This document shows positions 25,545 to 34,510 of a stretch of 34,510 nucleotides of DNA, piece after piece. The DNA is from Gammaproteobacteria bacterium (lineage in GTDB: Bacteria; Pseudomonadota; Gammaproteobacteria; PS1; Pseudothioglobaceae). A program made the position numbers and the translations under genes. The notes under the pieces were generated by a model that ran no database searches, had not been told where the DNA came from, and saw only the letters and a list, made by a program, of their open reading frames with translations. How positions within the stretch are numbered: position 1 is the first letter of the stretch; the number at the start of each line of letters is the position of its first letter. The DNA is taken from positions 1 through 34,510 of the forward strand of contig VMDI01000086.1 in the NCBI GenBank assembly GCA_008080915.1. The letters are read 5' to 3'.

Positions 25545-26789
25545 TTGGACAATCTTCACAATCAAAATAATACGCTTTTCATTGAATCTCTTTCAATCAA
25601 AGAGATAGGTAAAGCATATGGCACGCCTGTCTATATCTATTCTCAGAAGGAGATAACTGACAACTTTTTAAGGTTCCAGAATGCGTTTTCTGAATATCCC
25701 AACCTAATTTGTTATTCAGTCAAAGCGAACTCTAATTTGGCAATAATTAATTTATTATCAAAACTAGGTTCCGGGTTCGACATTGTTTCTATTGGTGAGC
25801 TTGAAAGGGTGATTGCTGCCGGTGGTGATCCTAAGTTATGTGTTTTTTCAGGGGTCGCGAAGACTCATTTTGAAATCGAAAAATCACTTGAACATGAAAT
25901 CCTTTGCTTTAATGTTGAGTCAAAAAGCGAACTTGAAAGAATAGAGTTTGTTGCCAAGCAAAAGGGAGTTAAAGCCCCAATTTCCATTAGAGTAAATCCT
26001 GATGTAGATGCCAAAACACATCCTTATATTTCTACTGGAATGAAGAAGAATAAGTTCGGTGTAGACGCTGATGAGGCTATCAGTTTATACCGTTATGCTA
26101 AGAACTCTTCTTTTCTTGAAATTGTTGGTATAGATTGCCACATTGGATCTCAGATTACTGATGACAATCCATTTGTTGATGCCTTAGATAAGGTTCTTGA
26201 GTTAGTCGAAGAATTGATTCAAATTGGGATCAATCTAAAACATATTGATCTTGGTGGAGGTATTGGAATTCAATACGATAATGAATCAACCATCGATATT
26301 GAAACCTATATCAATAAAATTAAAGAAAAAGTTGGCAATATTGAAGTCATACTTGAGCCAGGAAGATCGATAGTTGGAAATGCTGGTGTTTTGCTAACCA
26401 AAGTTGAGTATATAAAGAGTAATCCTGAAAAATCCTTCGCGATTGTTGATGCTGCTATGAACGATCTTTTGAGACCAGCTCTCTATGATGCCTACCATGA
26501 AATCCTAAATGTTGACACCTCAAAGAAGGAGAGTGGCGATCGATACGATATTGTAGGGCCTGTCTGCGAGACGGGAGATTTCATCGCAAGAGATAGAGAA
26601 ATTTCTCTAGAAGAGGGTGACTTGTTAGCGATTATGTCTGTCGGTGCATATGGTTATTCAATGACTTCAAATTATAATTCCCGCCCTAGACCACCTGAGG
26701 TTATGGTAAGCGAAAATAAGCATTATCTTGTTCGTGAAAGAGAAACCCTTGATGATTTATTCAATAAGGAGCATATCATTAATGAGTAA
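25545..26789 (+). CDS. lysA: Diaminopimelate decarboxylase
   Basis: Last step of lysine synthesis: PLP-dependent decarboxylation of meso-diaminopimelate. The 414 residues match the usual length. The PLP lysine is Lys60 in YSVKANSN. DIVSIGELERV, HIGSQ, DLGGGIG, EPGRSIVGNAG and GPVCETGDF, which carries the active-site Cys of the neighbouring subunit, are all present. The start is a TTG at 25545, three bases after the lptM stop, with no strong ribosome-binding site, so coupling is likely. The last 8 bases overlap yhbY. Confidence 0.96.
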   Translation: MDNLHNQNNTLFIESLSIKEIGKAYGTPVYIYSQKEITDNFLRFQNAFSEYPNLICYSVKANSNLAIINLLSKLGSGFDIVSIGELERVIAAGGDPKLCVFSGVAKTHFEIEKSLEHEILCFNVESKSELERIEFVAKQKGVKAPISIRVNPDVDAKTHPYISTGMKKNKFGVDADEAISLYRYAKNSSFLEIVGIDCHIGSQITDDNPFVDALDKVLELVEELIQIGINLKHIDLGGGIGIQYDNESTIDIETYINKIKEKVGNIEVILEPGRSIVGNAGVLLTKVEYIKSNPEKSFAIVDAAMNDLLRPALYDAYHEILNVDTSKKESGDRYDIVGPVCETGDFIARDREISLEEGDLLAIMSVGAYGYSMTSNYNSRPRPPEVMVSENKHYLVRERETLDDLFNKEHIINE

Positions 26790-27084
26790 TTTATCCAATC
26801 ATCAAAAAAAATTCTTAAGATCTCTTGGTCATCATCTTAACCCATATGTGATGATTGGTCAGAATGGACTGACTGACAGCGCTAAAGATGAAATTCAATC
26901 AACTCTATCTAAGCATGAGTTAATTAAGATAAAAATTAGAGTTGGAGATCGTGAAGAAAAAAATACTGCAATTAATGAAATTGTGAATATCACCAACTCA
27001 AGTCTCGTTCAGTCTGTTGGGAATACAATTTTAATTTATCGTCCTTTCGAGAAGGATCCACAAATCATTTTGCCCAAAAAATGA
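26782..27084 (+). CDS. yhbY: YhbY-type CRM-domain RNA-binding protein
   Basis: A 100-residue single CRM-domain protein that associates with the large ribosomal subunit precursor. The hallmark loop is GQNG at residues 26-29 (IGQNGLTDSAKDEI), followed by LIKIKIRVGDRE. The ATG at 26782 is preferred over the longer open frame because AAGGAG lies at 26766-26771. It overlaps lysA by 8 bases and lpxB by 4 bases. Confidence 0.92.
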   Translation: MSNLSNHQKKFLRSLGHHLNPYVMIGQNGLTDSAKDEIQSTLSKHELIKIKIRVGDREEKNTAINEIVNITNSSLVQSVGNTILIYRPFEKDPQIILPKK

Positions 27085-28166
27085 AAATCGCTGTAAGTGC
27101 TGCTGAGGTATCTGGTGATTTAATTGCCTCCTCGGTTATTAAGTCTTTAAAAAATCTTGATCAGAAAGTCCAAATTGAGGGTATTGCTGGAGAGAAAATG
27201 CAAACAGCGGGATGTAAAAGACTTTGGAACATGTCAGATGTCAATGTCATGGGATATCTCGAAGTTCTAAAAAAACTTCCGCAGATTCTAAAACTAAGAA
27301 AATCAATTATTGAATACTTTTCTAAAAATAAACCAGATGTGTTTGTTGGTTTTGATTCTCCGGATTTTAATTTTGCAATTGAGACAAGTCTGAAACAGAA
27401 CAATATCAAAACCATTCACTGTGTGTCTCCTTCGGTTTGGGCATGGAGGGAATCCAGAATTCAAAAAATCATAAAATCAACTGATTTGATGCTTTGTCTA
27501 TTTCCTTTTGAGGTGAGTTTCTATGAACGATATAGTTTGAGAGCTAAATTTATTGGACACCCTCTTGCAGACCTTCTTTCCCCGCGTAAAAATTATAAAA
27601 AAACTGGGAAGATACTTATCATGCCAGGCTCTCGGGAAAGTGAAATCAAGAAGATATTGCCAACTTTAATTGGCGCTGGTCAATTAATTCTTAAGAAGGA
27701 TAAAACCCTGACTCTCCATATTTCACTTGCTAATTCAGATCATGAGTCATGGGTTAGAGATCAAATTGGCAATCAAAATATCTCTATCTCCATTGGCGAC
27801 TCTCATGATCAATTAAGGAATTCTGATTGTGTCATGATAGCCTCAGGCACAGCCACTCTTGAAGCTTTGCTAATTGGAGTTCCCATGGTAGTGGTTTATA
27901 AGCTTTCATCAATTACGTATGCTATTGCATCAAGACTTGTGAAATCAAAATTTGTCTCTTTGCCTAATGTTTTGACTAACAAAATGTTAGTTCCTGAACT
28001 CATCCAAAAAGATGCAAACCCTGCTAATATCGCAGACAGCGTGATGCAAGTTTTAAGTTCAGATCTAGACAAGTTAGCAGATGAGTTTAACAAAGTTCAC
28101 AAGACACTTCAGCAGAATGCCTCTGAGAAAGCTGCAAAAATAATTCATGAATTTGCAAATGAATGA
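27081..28166 (+). CDS. lpxB: Lipid-A-disaccharide synthase
   Basis: Condenses UDP-2,3-diacylglucosamine with lipid X to form the lipid A disaccharide at the inner membrane. The 361 residues begin MKIAVSAAEVSGDLIASSVI, the usual SGD N terminus. IEGIAGEKM, SPSVWAWR, FEVSFYERY, IGHPLADLL, MPGSRESEI and SGTATLEALL match the family. It overlaps yhbY through ATGA. In most relatives lpxB sits with lpxD-fabZ-lpxA; here it stands in an lptM-lysA-yhbY-lpxB-nadC string. It shows that the cell makes lipopolysaccharide. Confidence 0.95.
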   Translation: MKIAVSAAEVSGDLIASSVIKSLKNLDQKVQIEGIAGEKMQTAGCKRLWNMSDVNVMGYLEVLKKLPQILKLRKSIIEYFSKNKPDVFVGFDSPDFNFAIETSLKQNNIKTIHCVSPSVWAWRESRIQKIIKSTDLMLCLFPFEVSFYERYSLRAKFIGHPLADLLSPRKNYKKTGKILIMPGSRESEIKKILPTLIGAGQLILKKDKTLTLHISLANSDHESWVRDQIGNQNISISIGDSHDQLRNSDCVMIASGTATLEALLIGVPMVVVYKLSSITYAIASRLVKSKFVSLPNVLTNKMLVPELIQKDANPANIADSVMQVLSSDLDKLADEFNKVHKTLQQNASEKAAKIIHEFANE

Positions 28167-28980
28167 ACTTGATAAAGAATTAATTCAGATTGCTCTGAAA
28201 GAGGATATTGGCACTGGAGATATCTCTGCCTCCATTCTTAAAAGTAAGGAAGTTGAAGGCAAAATCATCTCTAGGGAGGATTGTGTTGTTTGCGGGATTA
28301 AATATGCAAACGCAGTCTTCGAAGAAGTAGATAAAAATATTAATGTCAATTGGCTCGTGAGTGATGGAGATGAAATAAAATCAGAACAAGAGATCTGTCA
28401 TATTACTGGTCCTGATTCGAGCATTGTGACTGCAGAAAGAATCGCTTTAAATTTCTTACAAACACTCAGTGGTATTTCAACTCAAACAAAGAAACTGGTT
28501 AATTTAATTAGTGAATCGAATGCTAGAATTCTTGACACAAGGAAAACAATACCCGGACTCAGAACAGCGAGTAAGTATGCAGTCTCTTGTGGAGGTGGAG
28601 TCAATCATAGGATGGGTTTATATGATGCATTTCTGATTAAAGAGAATCATATCGAAGCCATGCCATCTCTATGCGAGGTTATCAAATCCGCAAAACATAA
28701 AGACAAAGAAGTTCCGATTATTGTTGAGGTAGAGGAGGTTGATCAGCTTAAAGAATTAATGCTTTGTGAGAAGATTGATCGAGTCCTTTGTGATAATTTT
28801 TCCCTTTTAAGCCTTAAAGAGGCAGTTGAATTAGTCAATGGATTGATGCCTATCGAGGCAAGTGGAAACATTACAGAAGAGAACATCATAGAGATAGCGC
28901 AAACAGGCGTCGATTATATTTCCATCGGAAGTATTACTAAAAACATAAGAGCAATTGATTTATCTCTAAGGTTGGTTTGA
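28147..28980 (+). CDS. nadC: Nicotinate-nucleotide pyrophosphorylase (carboxylating)
   Basis: De novo NAD synthesis: quinolinate plus PRPP to nicotinate mononucleotide. It has 277 residues from 28147; a second in-frame ATG at 28159 (MNELDKELIQ) is an equally good start. ALKEDIGTGDISA, ILDTRKTIPGLRTASKYAVSCGGGVNHRMGLYDAFLIKENH, EVEE, LCDNFS, ASGNI and DYISIGSIT are textbook motifs. The start lies inside the end of lpxB. The final 15 bases overlap the end of cysQ on the other strand, with no terminator. Confidence 0.96.
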   Translation: MNLQMNELDKELIQIALKEDIGTGDISASILKSKEVEGKIISREDCVVCGIKYANAVFEEVDKNINVNWLVSDGDEIKSEQEICHITGPDSSIVTAERIALNFLQTLSGISTQTKKLVNLISESNARILDTRKTIPGLRTASKYAVSCGGGVNHRMGLYDAFLIKENHIEAMPSLCEVIKSAKHKDKEVPIIVEVEEVDQLKELMLCEKIDRVLCDNFSLLSLKEAVELVNGLMPIEASGNITEENIIEIAQTGVDYISIGSITKNIRAIDLSLRLV

Positions 28981-29730
28981 AGCGACAAATGCTTCTGATA
29001 AGAAGTTATCTTTTGTATTGTATTTAAGCTCTTCGCCAGATACATTTTTCACACTTCCACCAGCATTTTTGAGAATACAATTTCCAGCAGCAGTATCCCA
29101 TTCTGAACATGGACCAAATCTCGGATAAGTATCAAAAAATCCTTCTGCAATCAAACAAAATTTAATGGCACTCCCAAATTCTGTGAGTTCATAAGCACTT
29201 CTTTTCTCTAGAAAATCATTCAATTTTTGATTACCAGATGAATGGTGTCCAATGAGAATTTTTTCTGGAGAATGTGTCTCTCTGCAAGATATCTTTTGCA
29301 ATGACCCTTCGGAAAATTTAAAAGATTCATTCTCATTAATAGAATAGTAATGTGTTTTGGAAGTGGGTACATATATCAAACCTATGACAGGTTTATGATT
29401 TTCTATCAATGCAATACAGATACAAAATTGGTCATTACCTTCAAGGAAGTCTCGAGTGCCATCAATAGGATCTACTAACCAAAATTTATTCCATTTTTGT
29501 CTTTCATTCAAAGGGATATCTTCTGACTCTTCAGAGAGAATAGGGATATCAGGAGTTAACTCTTGAAGTCCTCTAAAAATATAATCATGTGCTTTTTGAT
29601 CAACAATGGTTAGAGGGGTTCCATCAGATTTTTTTTCAGAGTCTATGTCTTTTTGATAATAACTCATGACGACTTCACCAGTCTCTTGGGTTAAATCAAT
29701 AAGGGAAGTGATCAATGAATTTTTATCCAT
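28966..29730 (-). CDS. cysQ: 3'(2'),5'-bisphosphate nucleotidase CysQ
   Basis: Removes the 3'-phosphate of PAP, the by-product of sulfate activation, in an inositol-monophosphatase fold. From the ATG at 29730 there are 254 residues (E. coli 246). The frame runs further back, but it would read through the tRNA gene, so that extension is rejected. Metal-binding motifs LSEESE, DPIDGTRDF and EWDTAAGNCIL are intact. It lies 29 bases downstream of tRNA-Ile2 on the same strand and may share the rpoD transcript. No Shine-Dalgarno is obvious. Confidence 0.92.
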   Translation of the reverse strand: MDKNSLITSLIDLTQETGEVVMSYYQKDIDSEKKSDGTPLTIVDQKAHDYIFRGLQELTPDIPILSEESEDIPLNERQKWNKFWLVDPIDGTRDFLEGNDQFCICIALIENHKPVIGLIYVPTSKTHYYSINENESFKFSEGSLQKISCRETHSPEKILIGHHSSGNQKLNDFLEKRSAYELTEFGSAIKFCLIAEGFFDTYPRFGPCSEWDTAAGNCILKNAGGSVKNVSGEELKYNTKDNFLSEAFVASNQP

Positions 29731-29759
29731 TAAGATATGATACCGCGAGACATAGAAAG

Positions 29760-29836
29760 TGGTGGGCCTACTTGGACTTGAACCAAGGACCAATCGATTA
29801 TGAGTCGACTGCTCTAACCAACTGAGCTATAGGCCC
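29760..29836 (-). tRNA. tRNA with CAU anticodon, tRNA-Ile2 type
   Basis: A 77-base cloverleaf with encoded CCA. The acceptor stem starts GGGCCTA at 29836, the D-arm is GCTC...GAGC, the anticodon loop is CTCATAA and the T-arm TTCAAGT. CAU can mean elongator Met, initiator Met or lysidine-modified Ile2. Here pairs 4-69 and 5-68 are both C-G, the acceptor determinants associated with TilS recognition, and the body closely follows E. coli tRNA-Ile2, so Ile2 (reading AUA) is favoured. It starts 6 bases after the rpoD stop, so it is probably cut out of the rpoD mRNA. Confidence 0.93.
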
Positions 29837-29842
29837 GAAAAA

Positions 29843-31654
29843 TTATTCTAAGAAACTTGAAAGTTTATGAGCTCTAGATGGGTGTCTAAGTTTTCTAAGC
29901 GCTTTTGCTTCGATTTGACGAATTCTTTCTCTAGTGACATCAAACTGACGACCAACTTCTTCGAGAGTATGGTCAGTGGCCATGTCGATTCCAAATCTCA
30001 TCTTAAGGACTTTCGCCTCTCTTGGGGACAAGTTGGCTAGCAGATCTCTAGTAGTCTCACTTAGGCTTTCCTTGGTAGTAGTTTCAACAGGAGAAGATAG
30101 GTTTGTATCTTCAATGAAGTCACCAATATTAGAATCTTCATCATCACCAACAGGCGTTTCCATGGAGAGTGGCTCTTTCGCAATTTTTAAGATCTTAACA
30201 ATTTTGTACTCAGGCAGTTCCATTTCTTCCGCTAATTCTTCAGGAGTTGCTTCTCTACCAAATTTTTGAAGTAGTTGCCTTCTGACACGATTCAACTTAT
30301 TAATGGTTTCAATCATGTGAACTGGAATTCGGATGGTTCTTGCTTGATCAGCAATTGAACGCGTAATTGCTTGTCTAATCCACCAAGTGGCATAGGTTGA
30401 GAATTTATATCCACGGCGGTATTCAAATTTATCAACCGCTTTCATAAGTCCTACATTTCCTTCTTGGATTAAGTCAAGGAATTGAAGACCACGATTGGCA
30501 TATTTCTTAGCAATGGAGATAACTAATCTCAAGTTTGCTTCAATCATTTGTGATTTGGCTTTCTTCGCTCTTCTATCGCCGCTTCGATATTTTTTATTGA
30601 TTTCTTTAAGTTCAGAAATCGATAACTGCATTTCTTCTTCTTGAGCAATTAGATTCTTCTGAGCAAAATATATTTGCTCCTCAATTTCAGAGATATTAGC
30701 TTTTAAATCATTAGAAAGTTTGACGTTGGATAGCCATTCAAGATTAGTTTCGTTATCAGTGAAGGCATCAAAAAATTCTTTTCTATCCATGCCTGCATTG
30801 ATACAAGCGTCTCTGATAATTTTTTCTTGTTCTCTAACCTTGTCAACTCGATCACAGATCACTTCCATCATTGTTGTGACCAGTTTAGGCGCAAGTCTTA
30901 ATTCAGACAGTCCTGTTGAAAGCTTTTGTCTGGATGCAATTGTTTTTGCATGTCTAAAGCCATGCTTTTCATTGAGAGATTTGTAGTCCTGTGAGCATCC
31001 TAGGACCTTCTCAAAGCGCTCGTATACTTCAGCCTCATCTGGTCCAGTATATTCAAGCTCTTCCATTTCCTCATACTCTTCATCATCGTCAAATTCACCG
31101 GCATCAAAAGCGGCTTTCTTTTCTTCAAATTCTTCAGCGTCTCCCTGATAACCAATGATGACATCTGTCATCTTACATTTACCATCCTCAAGACGTTTAT
31201 GAGCCTTAAAAAAGTAGTCTGTGATTGCTGGGAAAAGGGTGATGGCTTGCATAATTTCAAAAACACCCGCTTCAATTTCTTTTGCAATTCTAATTTCATC
31301 TTCTTGCTCTAAAAGGTCTACAACACCCATTTCACGCATGTACATTCTGACGGGGTCTGTCGTTCTTCCAAATTCTGAATCTAGAGCTGCTAGAGCTGCT
31401 ACTGCAGCTTCTGCTGATGTGGATTGTGCTTTTGCCCCTGATTCAACCATCAATGTATCCGCATCAGGGATTTCATCGGTGATGGTGATGTCTAATTCTT
31501 CAAGTACAGAGACGATTGGTTCGATTTGATCTTCTGTTACCAAGTCTTCTGGAAGCATATCATTGATTTCAGAGTAGGTGAGATAACCTTGCTCCTTTCC
31601 ACGCATGATAAGTTCTTGGAGGGCTTTTTTAGTCTCTTTACTATTGGCTTTCAT
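29843..31654 (-). CDS. rpoD: RNA polymerase primary sigma factor RpoD (sigma-70)
   Basis: The housekeeping sigma factor. Its 603 residues are close to the 613 of E. coli. In order: region 1.1 (residues 1-80), region 1.2 with [11 protein letters not shown], a long acidic non-conserved region (about 150-370), regions 2.1-2.4 with [24 protein letters not shown] and [17 protein letters not shown], region 3 with IRIPVHMIE, and region 4.2 with [17 protein letters not shown]. No Shine-Dalgarno precedes the ATG; the leader is about 24 bases. It is followed directly by tRNA-Ile2 and has its own promoter downstream of prs. Confidence 0.98.
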   Translation of the reverse strand: MKANSKETKKALQELIMRGKEQGYLTYSEINDMLPEDLVTEDQIEPIVSVLEELDITITDEIPDADTLMVESGAKAQSTSAEAAVAALAALDSEFGRTTDPVRMYMREMGVVDLLEQEDEIRIAKEIEAGVFEIMQAITLFPAITDYFFKAHKRLEDGKCKMTDVIIGYQGDAEEFEEKKAAFDAGEFDDDEEYEEMEELEYTGPDEAEVYERFEKVLGCSQDYKSLNEKHGFRHAKTIASRQKLSTGLSELRLAPKLVTTMMEVICDRVDKVREQEKIIRDACINAGMDRKEFFDAFTDNETNLEWLSNVKLSNDLKANISEIEEQIYFAQKNLIAQEEEMQLSISELKEINKKYRSGDRRAKKAKSQMIEANLRLVISIAKKYANRGLQFLDLIQEGNVGLMKAVDKFEYRRGYKFSTYATWWIRQAITRSIADQARTIRIPVHMIETINKLNRVRRQLLQKFGREATPEELAEEMELPEYKIVKILKIAKEPLSMETPVGDDEDSNIGDFIEDTNLSSPVETTTKESLSETTRDLLANLSPREAKVLKMRFGIDMATDHTLEEVGRQFDVTRERIRQIEAKALRKLRHPSRAHKLSSFLE

Positions 31655-31684
31655 AGGCTATATTGTCGCGAACGCAAAAAAAGG

Positions 31685-31723
31685 ATTATACATTAAACGA
31701 ATTGATTCACAAATATCTGAATC
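31685..31723 (-). promoter_or_regulatory. Predicted rpoD promoter with overlapping inverted repeat
   Basis: Minus-strand TTGTGA (31712-31707), a 16-base spacer and a perfect TATAAT (31690-31685). GATTCA (31704-31709) and TGAATC (31718-31723) form an inverted repeat around the -35 region. It could be an operator or a 3' structure of the prs mRNA; no T run follows it. Confidence 0.5.
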
Positions 31724-31728
31724 GACTT

Positions 31729-32688
31729 CTAATTCTCTTTAAATATTGTACTAACAGAAACTTCTTCACTGATTCTCTTAATAACTTCAGCTAGAGTTGT
31801 TGCTATGGAAAGTTGTCTTATTTTGCTGCAACTCACAGCATCTTCACTCAGTGGAATGGTATTGGTGGTAACCAGTTCTGTAAGACCAGATTTTTCAATA
31901 TTTTTGACAGCATTTCCAGAAAGCACCGCATGAGTTGCATAAGCTACCACCTCTTTTGCGCCTTTTTCCATCAAGATATCAGCTGCCTGACATAAAGTGC
32001 CAGCCGTATCGACCATGTCATCAATAATGATACAAGTTCTATCTTCAATATCTCCAATGATGTTCATTACCTTGACCATATTAGGGGCAGGTCGCCTCTT
32101 ATCGATTATCGCAAGGTCACTATCATTGAGTCTTTTTGCAGCAGCTCTCGCTCTGACTACTCCACCTACATCTGGAGAAACAACCACCATATCTTGATAA
32201 TTCTTAGCCAGAATATCCTCAACCAAAACTGGCTGCGCATAGATATTATCAATGGGTATGTTGAAGAATCCTTGTATCTGATCAGCATGAAGGTCTACGG
32301 TCAAAATTCTATCCACCCCAGAGGCCTCAACTAATTTTGCTGCAAGTTTTGCAGTAATCGGGACTCTTGTTAATCTCGATCTTCTATCCTGTCTGGAATA
32401 ACCAAAGTAGGGAACAACAGCTGTAATTCTTGCAGCAGATGATCGTCTAAGTGCGTCGACAATTACCAAAAGTTCCATCAAGGTTTCAGCGGGTGAAGGT
32501 CCACATGTTGGCTGAATGATAAAGACATCACAACCACGAACATTTTCTAAAATTTCAACTTGTGATTCCCCATCACTAAATTTAGTGACTAACGCTTGTC
32601 CTTGAGGAAGTCCAAGTTTTGAAATTATTTCTCCTGCTAATTCTGGATTGGAATTACCACTAAAGATTTTGATATTGGCAAGAGACAT
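31729..32688 (-). CDS. prs: Ribose-phosphate pyrophosphokinase (PRPP synthetase)
   Basis: Makes PRPP from ribose 5-phosphate and ATP, for purines, pyrimidines, His, Trp and NAD. The 319 residues match the class I enzyme. [21 protein letters not shown], the [11 protein letters not shown] flexible loop, [25 protein letters not shown] and the PRPP loop [11 protein letters not shown] are all present. It follows tRNA-Gln and ispE on the same strand, a conserved ispE-tRNA-Gln-prs order seen in Pseudomonas relatives. Confidence 0.98.
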   Translation of the reverse strand: MSLANIKIFSGNSNPELAGEIISKLGLPQGQALVTKFSDGESQVEILENVRGCDVFIIQPTCGPSPAETLMELLVIVDALRRSSAARITAVVPYFGYSRQDRRSRLTRVPITAKLAAKLVEASGVDRILTVDLHADQIQGFFNIPIDNIYAQPVLVEDILAKNYQDMVVVSPDVGGVVRARAAAKRLNDSDLAIIDKRRPAPNMVKVMNIIGDIEDRTCIIIDDMVDTAGTLCQAADILMEKGAKEVVAYATHAVLSGNAVKNIEKSGLTELVTTNTIPLSEDAVSCSKIRQLSIATTLAEVIKRISEEVSVSTIFKEN

Positions 32689-32757
32689 TAAAGATTAATC
32701 AGCTTTGATAGAATTTGTAATAAGTATATATAAAAAAATTTATTCTATTTTTTAATT

Positions 32758-32832
32758 TGGCTGGGCTGGCAGGATTCGAACCTGCGAATGACGGGATCAA
32801 AACCCGTTGCCTTACCGCTTGGCGACAGCCCA
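32758..32832 (-). tRNA. tRNA-Gln (UUG anticodon)
   Basis: A 75-base cloverleaf with encoded CCA and discriminator G. The acceptor stem starts TGGGCTG at 32832. The anticodon loop TTTTGAT is closed by ACGGG/CCCGT and gives UUG. The T-arm is GCAGG-TTCGAAT-CCTGC. It is very similar to E. coli tRNA-Gln. The first 21 bases are also the last seven codons, including the stop, of ispE. Confidence 0.97.
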
Positions 32833-33681
32833 ATCGTATAAAGGTGAATAATTTATGGGTTGAGTAATGAAAGCCTCCCATTCAGCGGGCAGATTCTTTA
32901 CTGCATCCAATGCACCTTTTTTATTATCAAACCTTGCAAAGACAGAGCTCCCTGTTCCAGTCATTTGAGCCTCTTCAAAAATTGAATTTTGGCTATTTAA
33001 ATACTCTAGCGCTCTTGCAATTTCAGGTTCAGTCTCAATAGCTGCATGAAGACAATCATTGCGTCTACTGGTTTTTTTTAATAAGTCGGGTATTTTCTCA
33101 GTCGCTGTAGTGAATGTCAATGCTTCATGGCTGAATATTTCCTGAGTTGATACATTTTTTTTAATATTCAAGACAACAAAATAGAAATCGTCATCCAATT
33201 CAACTGGAAAAAGGTTCTCACCAACTCCAGTAGCTAGTGAGTTTCTTCCCTCGATAAAAATGGGAACATCAGCCCCTAATTCTAGAGCAATAGACTTCAA
33301 CTGATCTTTATAAAGATTTAGATTCCACAAATGATTAAGAGCAATCAAAATGGTTGCTGCATTAGAGCTTCCACCTCCTAATCCACCACCCATCGGGATT
33401 TGTTTTCTTATTTTAATTCTGCAACCCATTTCTTCTGATGCTGAATTCTTTAATAGATGTGCGGCTTTGATCATAATATCTGAGCTCTCAGGAATGGTCT
33501 CATTACCAGAGATTCTTTTGATGGAGCCATCAAGCGTTTTTTCTATCTCTATTTCATCAAAGAGGTTGATGAACTGAAATAAGGTTTCTAAGTTGTGATA
33601 ACCGTCTTCTCTTTTTGAGGTTACGTGAAGGAAAAGGTTAAGCTTTGCAGGAGACTTCCATACTGCAGGATAACTAGACAT
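32812..33681 (-). CDS. ispE: 4-Diphosphocytidyl-2-C-methyl-D-erythritol kinase
   Basis: Fourth step of the MEP isoprenoid pathway, in the cytoplasm. The 289 residues (E. coli 283) form a GHMP kinase: [10 protein letters not shown] with Lys13, DGYHNLET, the ATP-binding [14 protein letters not shown] at 96-109, LGADVPIF with the catalytic Asp, and [10 protein letters not shown] near the C terminus. The ATG overlaps the end of orn by 8 bases. The last six residues (WAVAKR) and the TAA are encoded by the 5' end of the tRNA-Gln gene, so this gene has no stop codon outside the tRNA. Confidence 0.95.
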   Translation of the reverse strand: MSSYPAVWKSPAKLNLFLHVTSKREDGYHNLETLFQFINLFDEIEIEKTLDGSIKRISGNETIPESSDIMIKAAHLLKNSASEEMGCRIKIRKQIPMGGGLGGGSSNAATILIALNHLWNLNLYKDQLKSIALELGADVPIFIEGRNSLATGVGENLFPVELDDDFYFVVLNIKKNVSTQEIFSHEALTFTTATEKIPDLLKKTSRRNDCLHAAIETEPEIARALEYLNSQNSIFEEAQMTGTGSSVFARFDNKKGALDAVKNLPAEWEAFITQPINYSPLYDWAVAKR

Positions 33682-34216
33682 TAATAAAAACTGAACGGTA
33701 ATATTTAAGTTCTTCTATTGAGTCTTTAATATCTTCAAGCGCTAAATGTTTTGGTTCTGATGTTCTCTTTAGGATCGAATCCGGTTTCCATCTTTTAACC
33801 AACTCTTTGATAGTTGAGACATCAATGTGTCGATAGTGAAAAAATTTCTCCAGTTCTGGCATCTCATTGTAAAGAAATCTTCTATCTTGACATATAGTAT
33901 TCCCACACATAGGAGACATGCCTGGATCGACATATTGATTCAAAAAATTTAGTGTCTGTATTTCAGCATCTCTTGTTGAAATTAGACTCTCTTTTACTTT
34001 TTTGACAAGTCCTGAGTTAGTATGATGTTCGGTATTCCACTCATCCATGCCATCCAACAGTTCATCACTTTTGTGTATGGCAAGATTGGGGCCTTCTGCA
34101 ATAATTTCCAGATGTGGATCTGTCACAATGGTAGCAATTTCAATAATAGTATCACTTTCTGGCAAAAGACCAGTCATCTCAAGATCAATCCAAATTAAAT
34201 TAGCAGACTTATCCAT
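33674..34216 (-). CDS. orn: Oligoribonuclease
   Basis: Degrades very short RNAs, notably dinucleotides, 3' to 5'; usually essential in gammaproteobacteria. The 180 residues match E. coli Orn (181). The DEDDh exonuclease residues are visible: Asp11 and Glu13 in [10 protein letters not shown], an Asp in the [10 protein letters not shown] segment, and the C-terminal [11 protein letters not shown] with His and Asp. It overlaps ispE by 8 bases and follows trpD by 10 bases. Confidence 0.96.
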   Translation of the reverse strand: MDKSANLIWIDLEMTGLLPESDTIIEIATIVTDPHLEIIAEGPNLAIHKSDELLDGMDEWNTEHHTNSGLVKKVKESLISTRDAEIQTLNFLNQYVDPGMSPMCGNTICQDRRFLYNEMPELEKFFHYRHIDVSTIKELVKRWKPDSILKRTSEPKHLALEDIKDSIEELKYYRSVFINV

Positions 34217-34226
34217 ACTAAATTAA

Positions 34227-34510
34227 CTAACAACCTGTGCTCATTCTGACAAGGTCATCTAGCTTTTGATGAGCCGCACCCGAACTGAGAATTTCCTGCG
34301 CTTTTTTCACCCCATCTGTGAGAGAGTTTGTAAGACCAGAAACATAAATGGCAGCACCAGCATTAAGAGCAATAATATCTTTTGCAGGCCCCTCTTGACC
34401 GTCTAAAGCTTCTTGAATTAATTTTAAAGAGGCATCGGCATCCTCTACACATATGGAATCGAGATTAGCTTGTTGCATATTAAAATCTGAAGGTGAGATT
34501 GAGTAAGTCT
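34227..34510 (-). CDS. trpD: Anthranilate phosphoribosyltransferase, C-terminal part (partial)
   Basis: The frame is open through the right edge, so only the last 94 or so codons are present. The sequence SPSDFNMQQANLDSICVED...IIALNAGAAIYVSGLTNSLTDGVKKAQEILSSGAA is the C-terminal domain of TrpD, including the NAGAALYV-type motif near the active-site cleft. The enzyme joins anthranilate and PRPP in tryptophan synthesis. An ATG at 34478 is internal and is not the start. It reads toward orn and is probably co-transcribed with it. Confidence 0.92.
   Translation of the reverse strand, partial: TYSISPSDFNMQQANLDSICVEDADASLKLIQEALDGQEGPAKDIIALNAGAAIYVSGLTNSLTDGVKKAQEILSSGAAHQKLDDLVRMSTGC

Noticed and set aside
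29731..29793. N-terminal extension of cysQ to 29793
   Set aside because: The extra codons read through the tRNA-Ile2 gene; the family N terminus begins at the ATG at 29730.
34476..34478. ATG at 34478 as the start of trpD
   Set aside because: The frame is open past it to the window edge and the upstream residues (SPSDFN) fit TrpD, so the gene is simply cut by the window.

Overview
The window comes from an AT-rich, densely packed bacterial chromosome. The housekeeping genes are gammaproteobacterial in type: yrfG, nudE and aat overlapping, lptM next to lysA, ispE followed by tRNA-Gln and prs, and an RpoD of E. coli-like length. A small, streamlined, probably marine gammaproteobacterium is the best fit. 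The pyrophosphate-type phosphofructokinase and the compactness recall the SUP05/Arctic96BD-19 (Thioglobus) lineage, but that placement is inference. I saw no insertion sequence, prophage, CRISPR array or rRNA, and no gene-free stretch above 300 bases.

Positions 1-11025 hold sugar and polyol catabolism. After a partial gene end and a FrcK-type kinase come, all on the + strand, a 63-residue unknown protein, a sorbitol-type SDR dehydrogenase, xylulokinase, then a polyol ABC importer (binding protein, two permeases), an AraC regulator, a mannitol 2-dehydrogenase-family enzyme, the importer ATPase and a PfkB fructokinase. The content matches the mtlEFGKDYZ/mtlR and smo systems known from Pseudomonas and Rhodobacter. 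Hexitols would be oxidised to fructose and phosphorylated to fructose 6-phosphate; arabitol would enter as xylulose 5-phosphate.

Positions 11018-14394 hold a second importer of the ribose/fructose (Frc) type. The ATPase gene diverges from the binding protein and permease, and both promoters appear to share one palindromic operator. The permease has an unusual C-terminal membrane extension of about 156 residues. Next come an unrecognised 387-residue protein (minus strand) and a pfp-adk operon that would carry fructose 6-phosphate onward with pyrophosphate.

Positions 17592-29730 are mostly housekeeping: a YfcE-like phosphoesterase, an SCP2-like protein, yrfG, cysS, a rubredoxin-leuB-glutaredoxin-DUF3050 operon, a periplasmic metallo-beta-lactamase-fold protein, nudE-aat, lptM-lysA-yhbY-lpxB-nadC, and cysQ.

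Positions 29760-34510 (minus strand) run trpD (partial)-orn-ispE-tRNA-Gln-prs, then rpoD-tRNA-Ile2(CAU)-cysQ. The ispE stop codon lies inside the tRNA-Gln gene, the most striking local arrangement here. Other points worth a second look are the shared frc operator, the extended permease, the unknown gene that starts immediately after a terminator, the 63-residue protein, and a long inverted repeat downstream of frcK.
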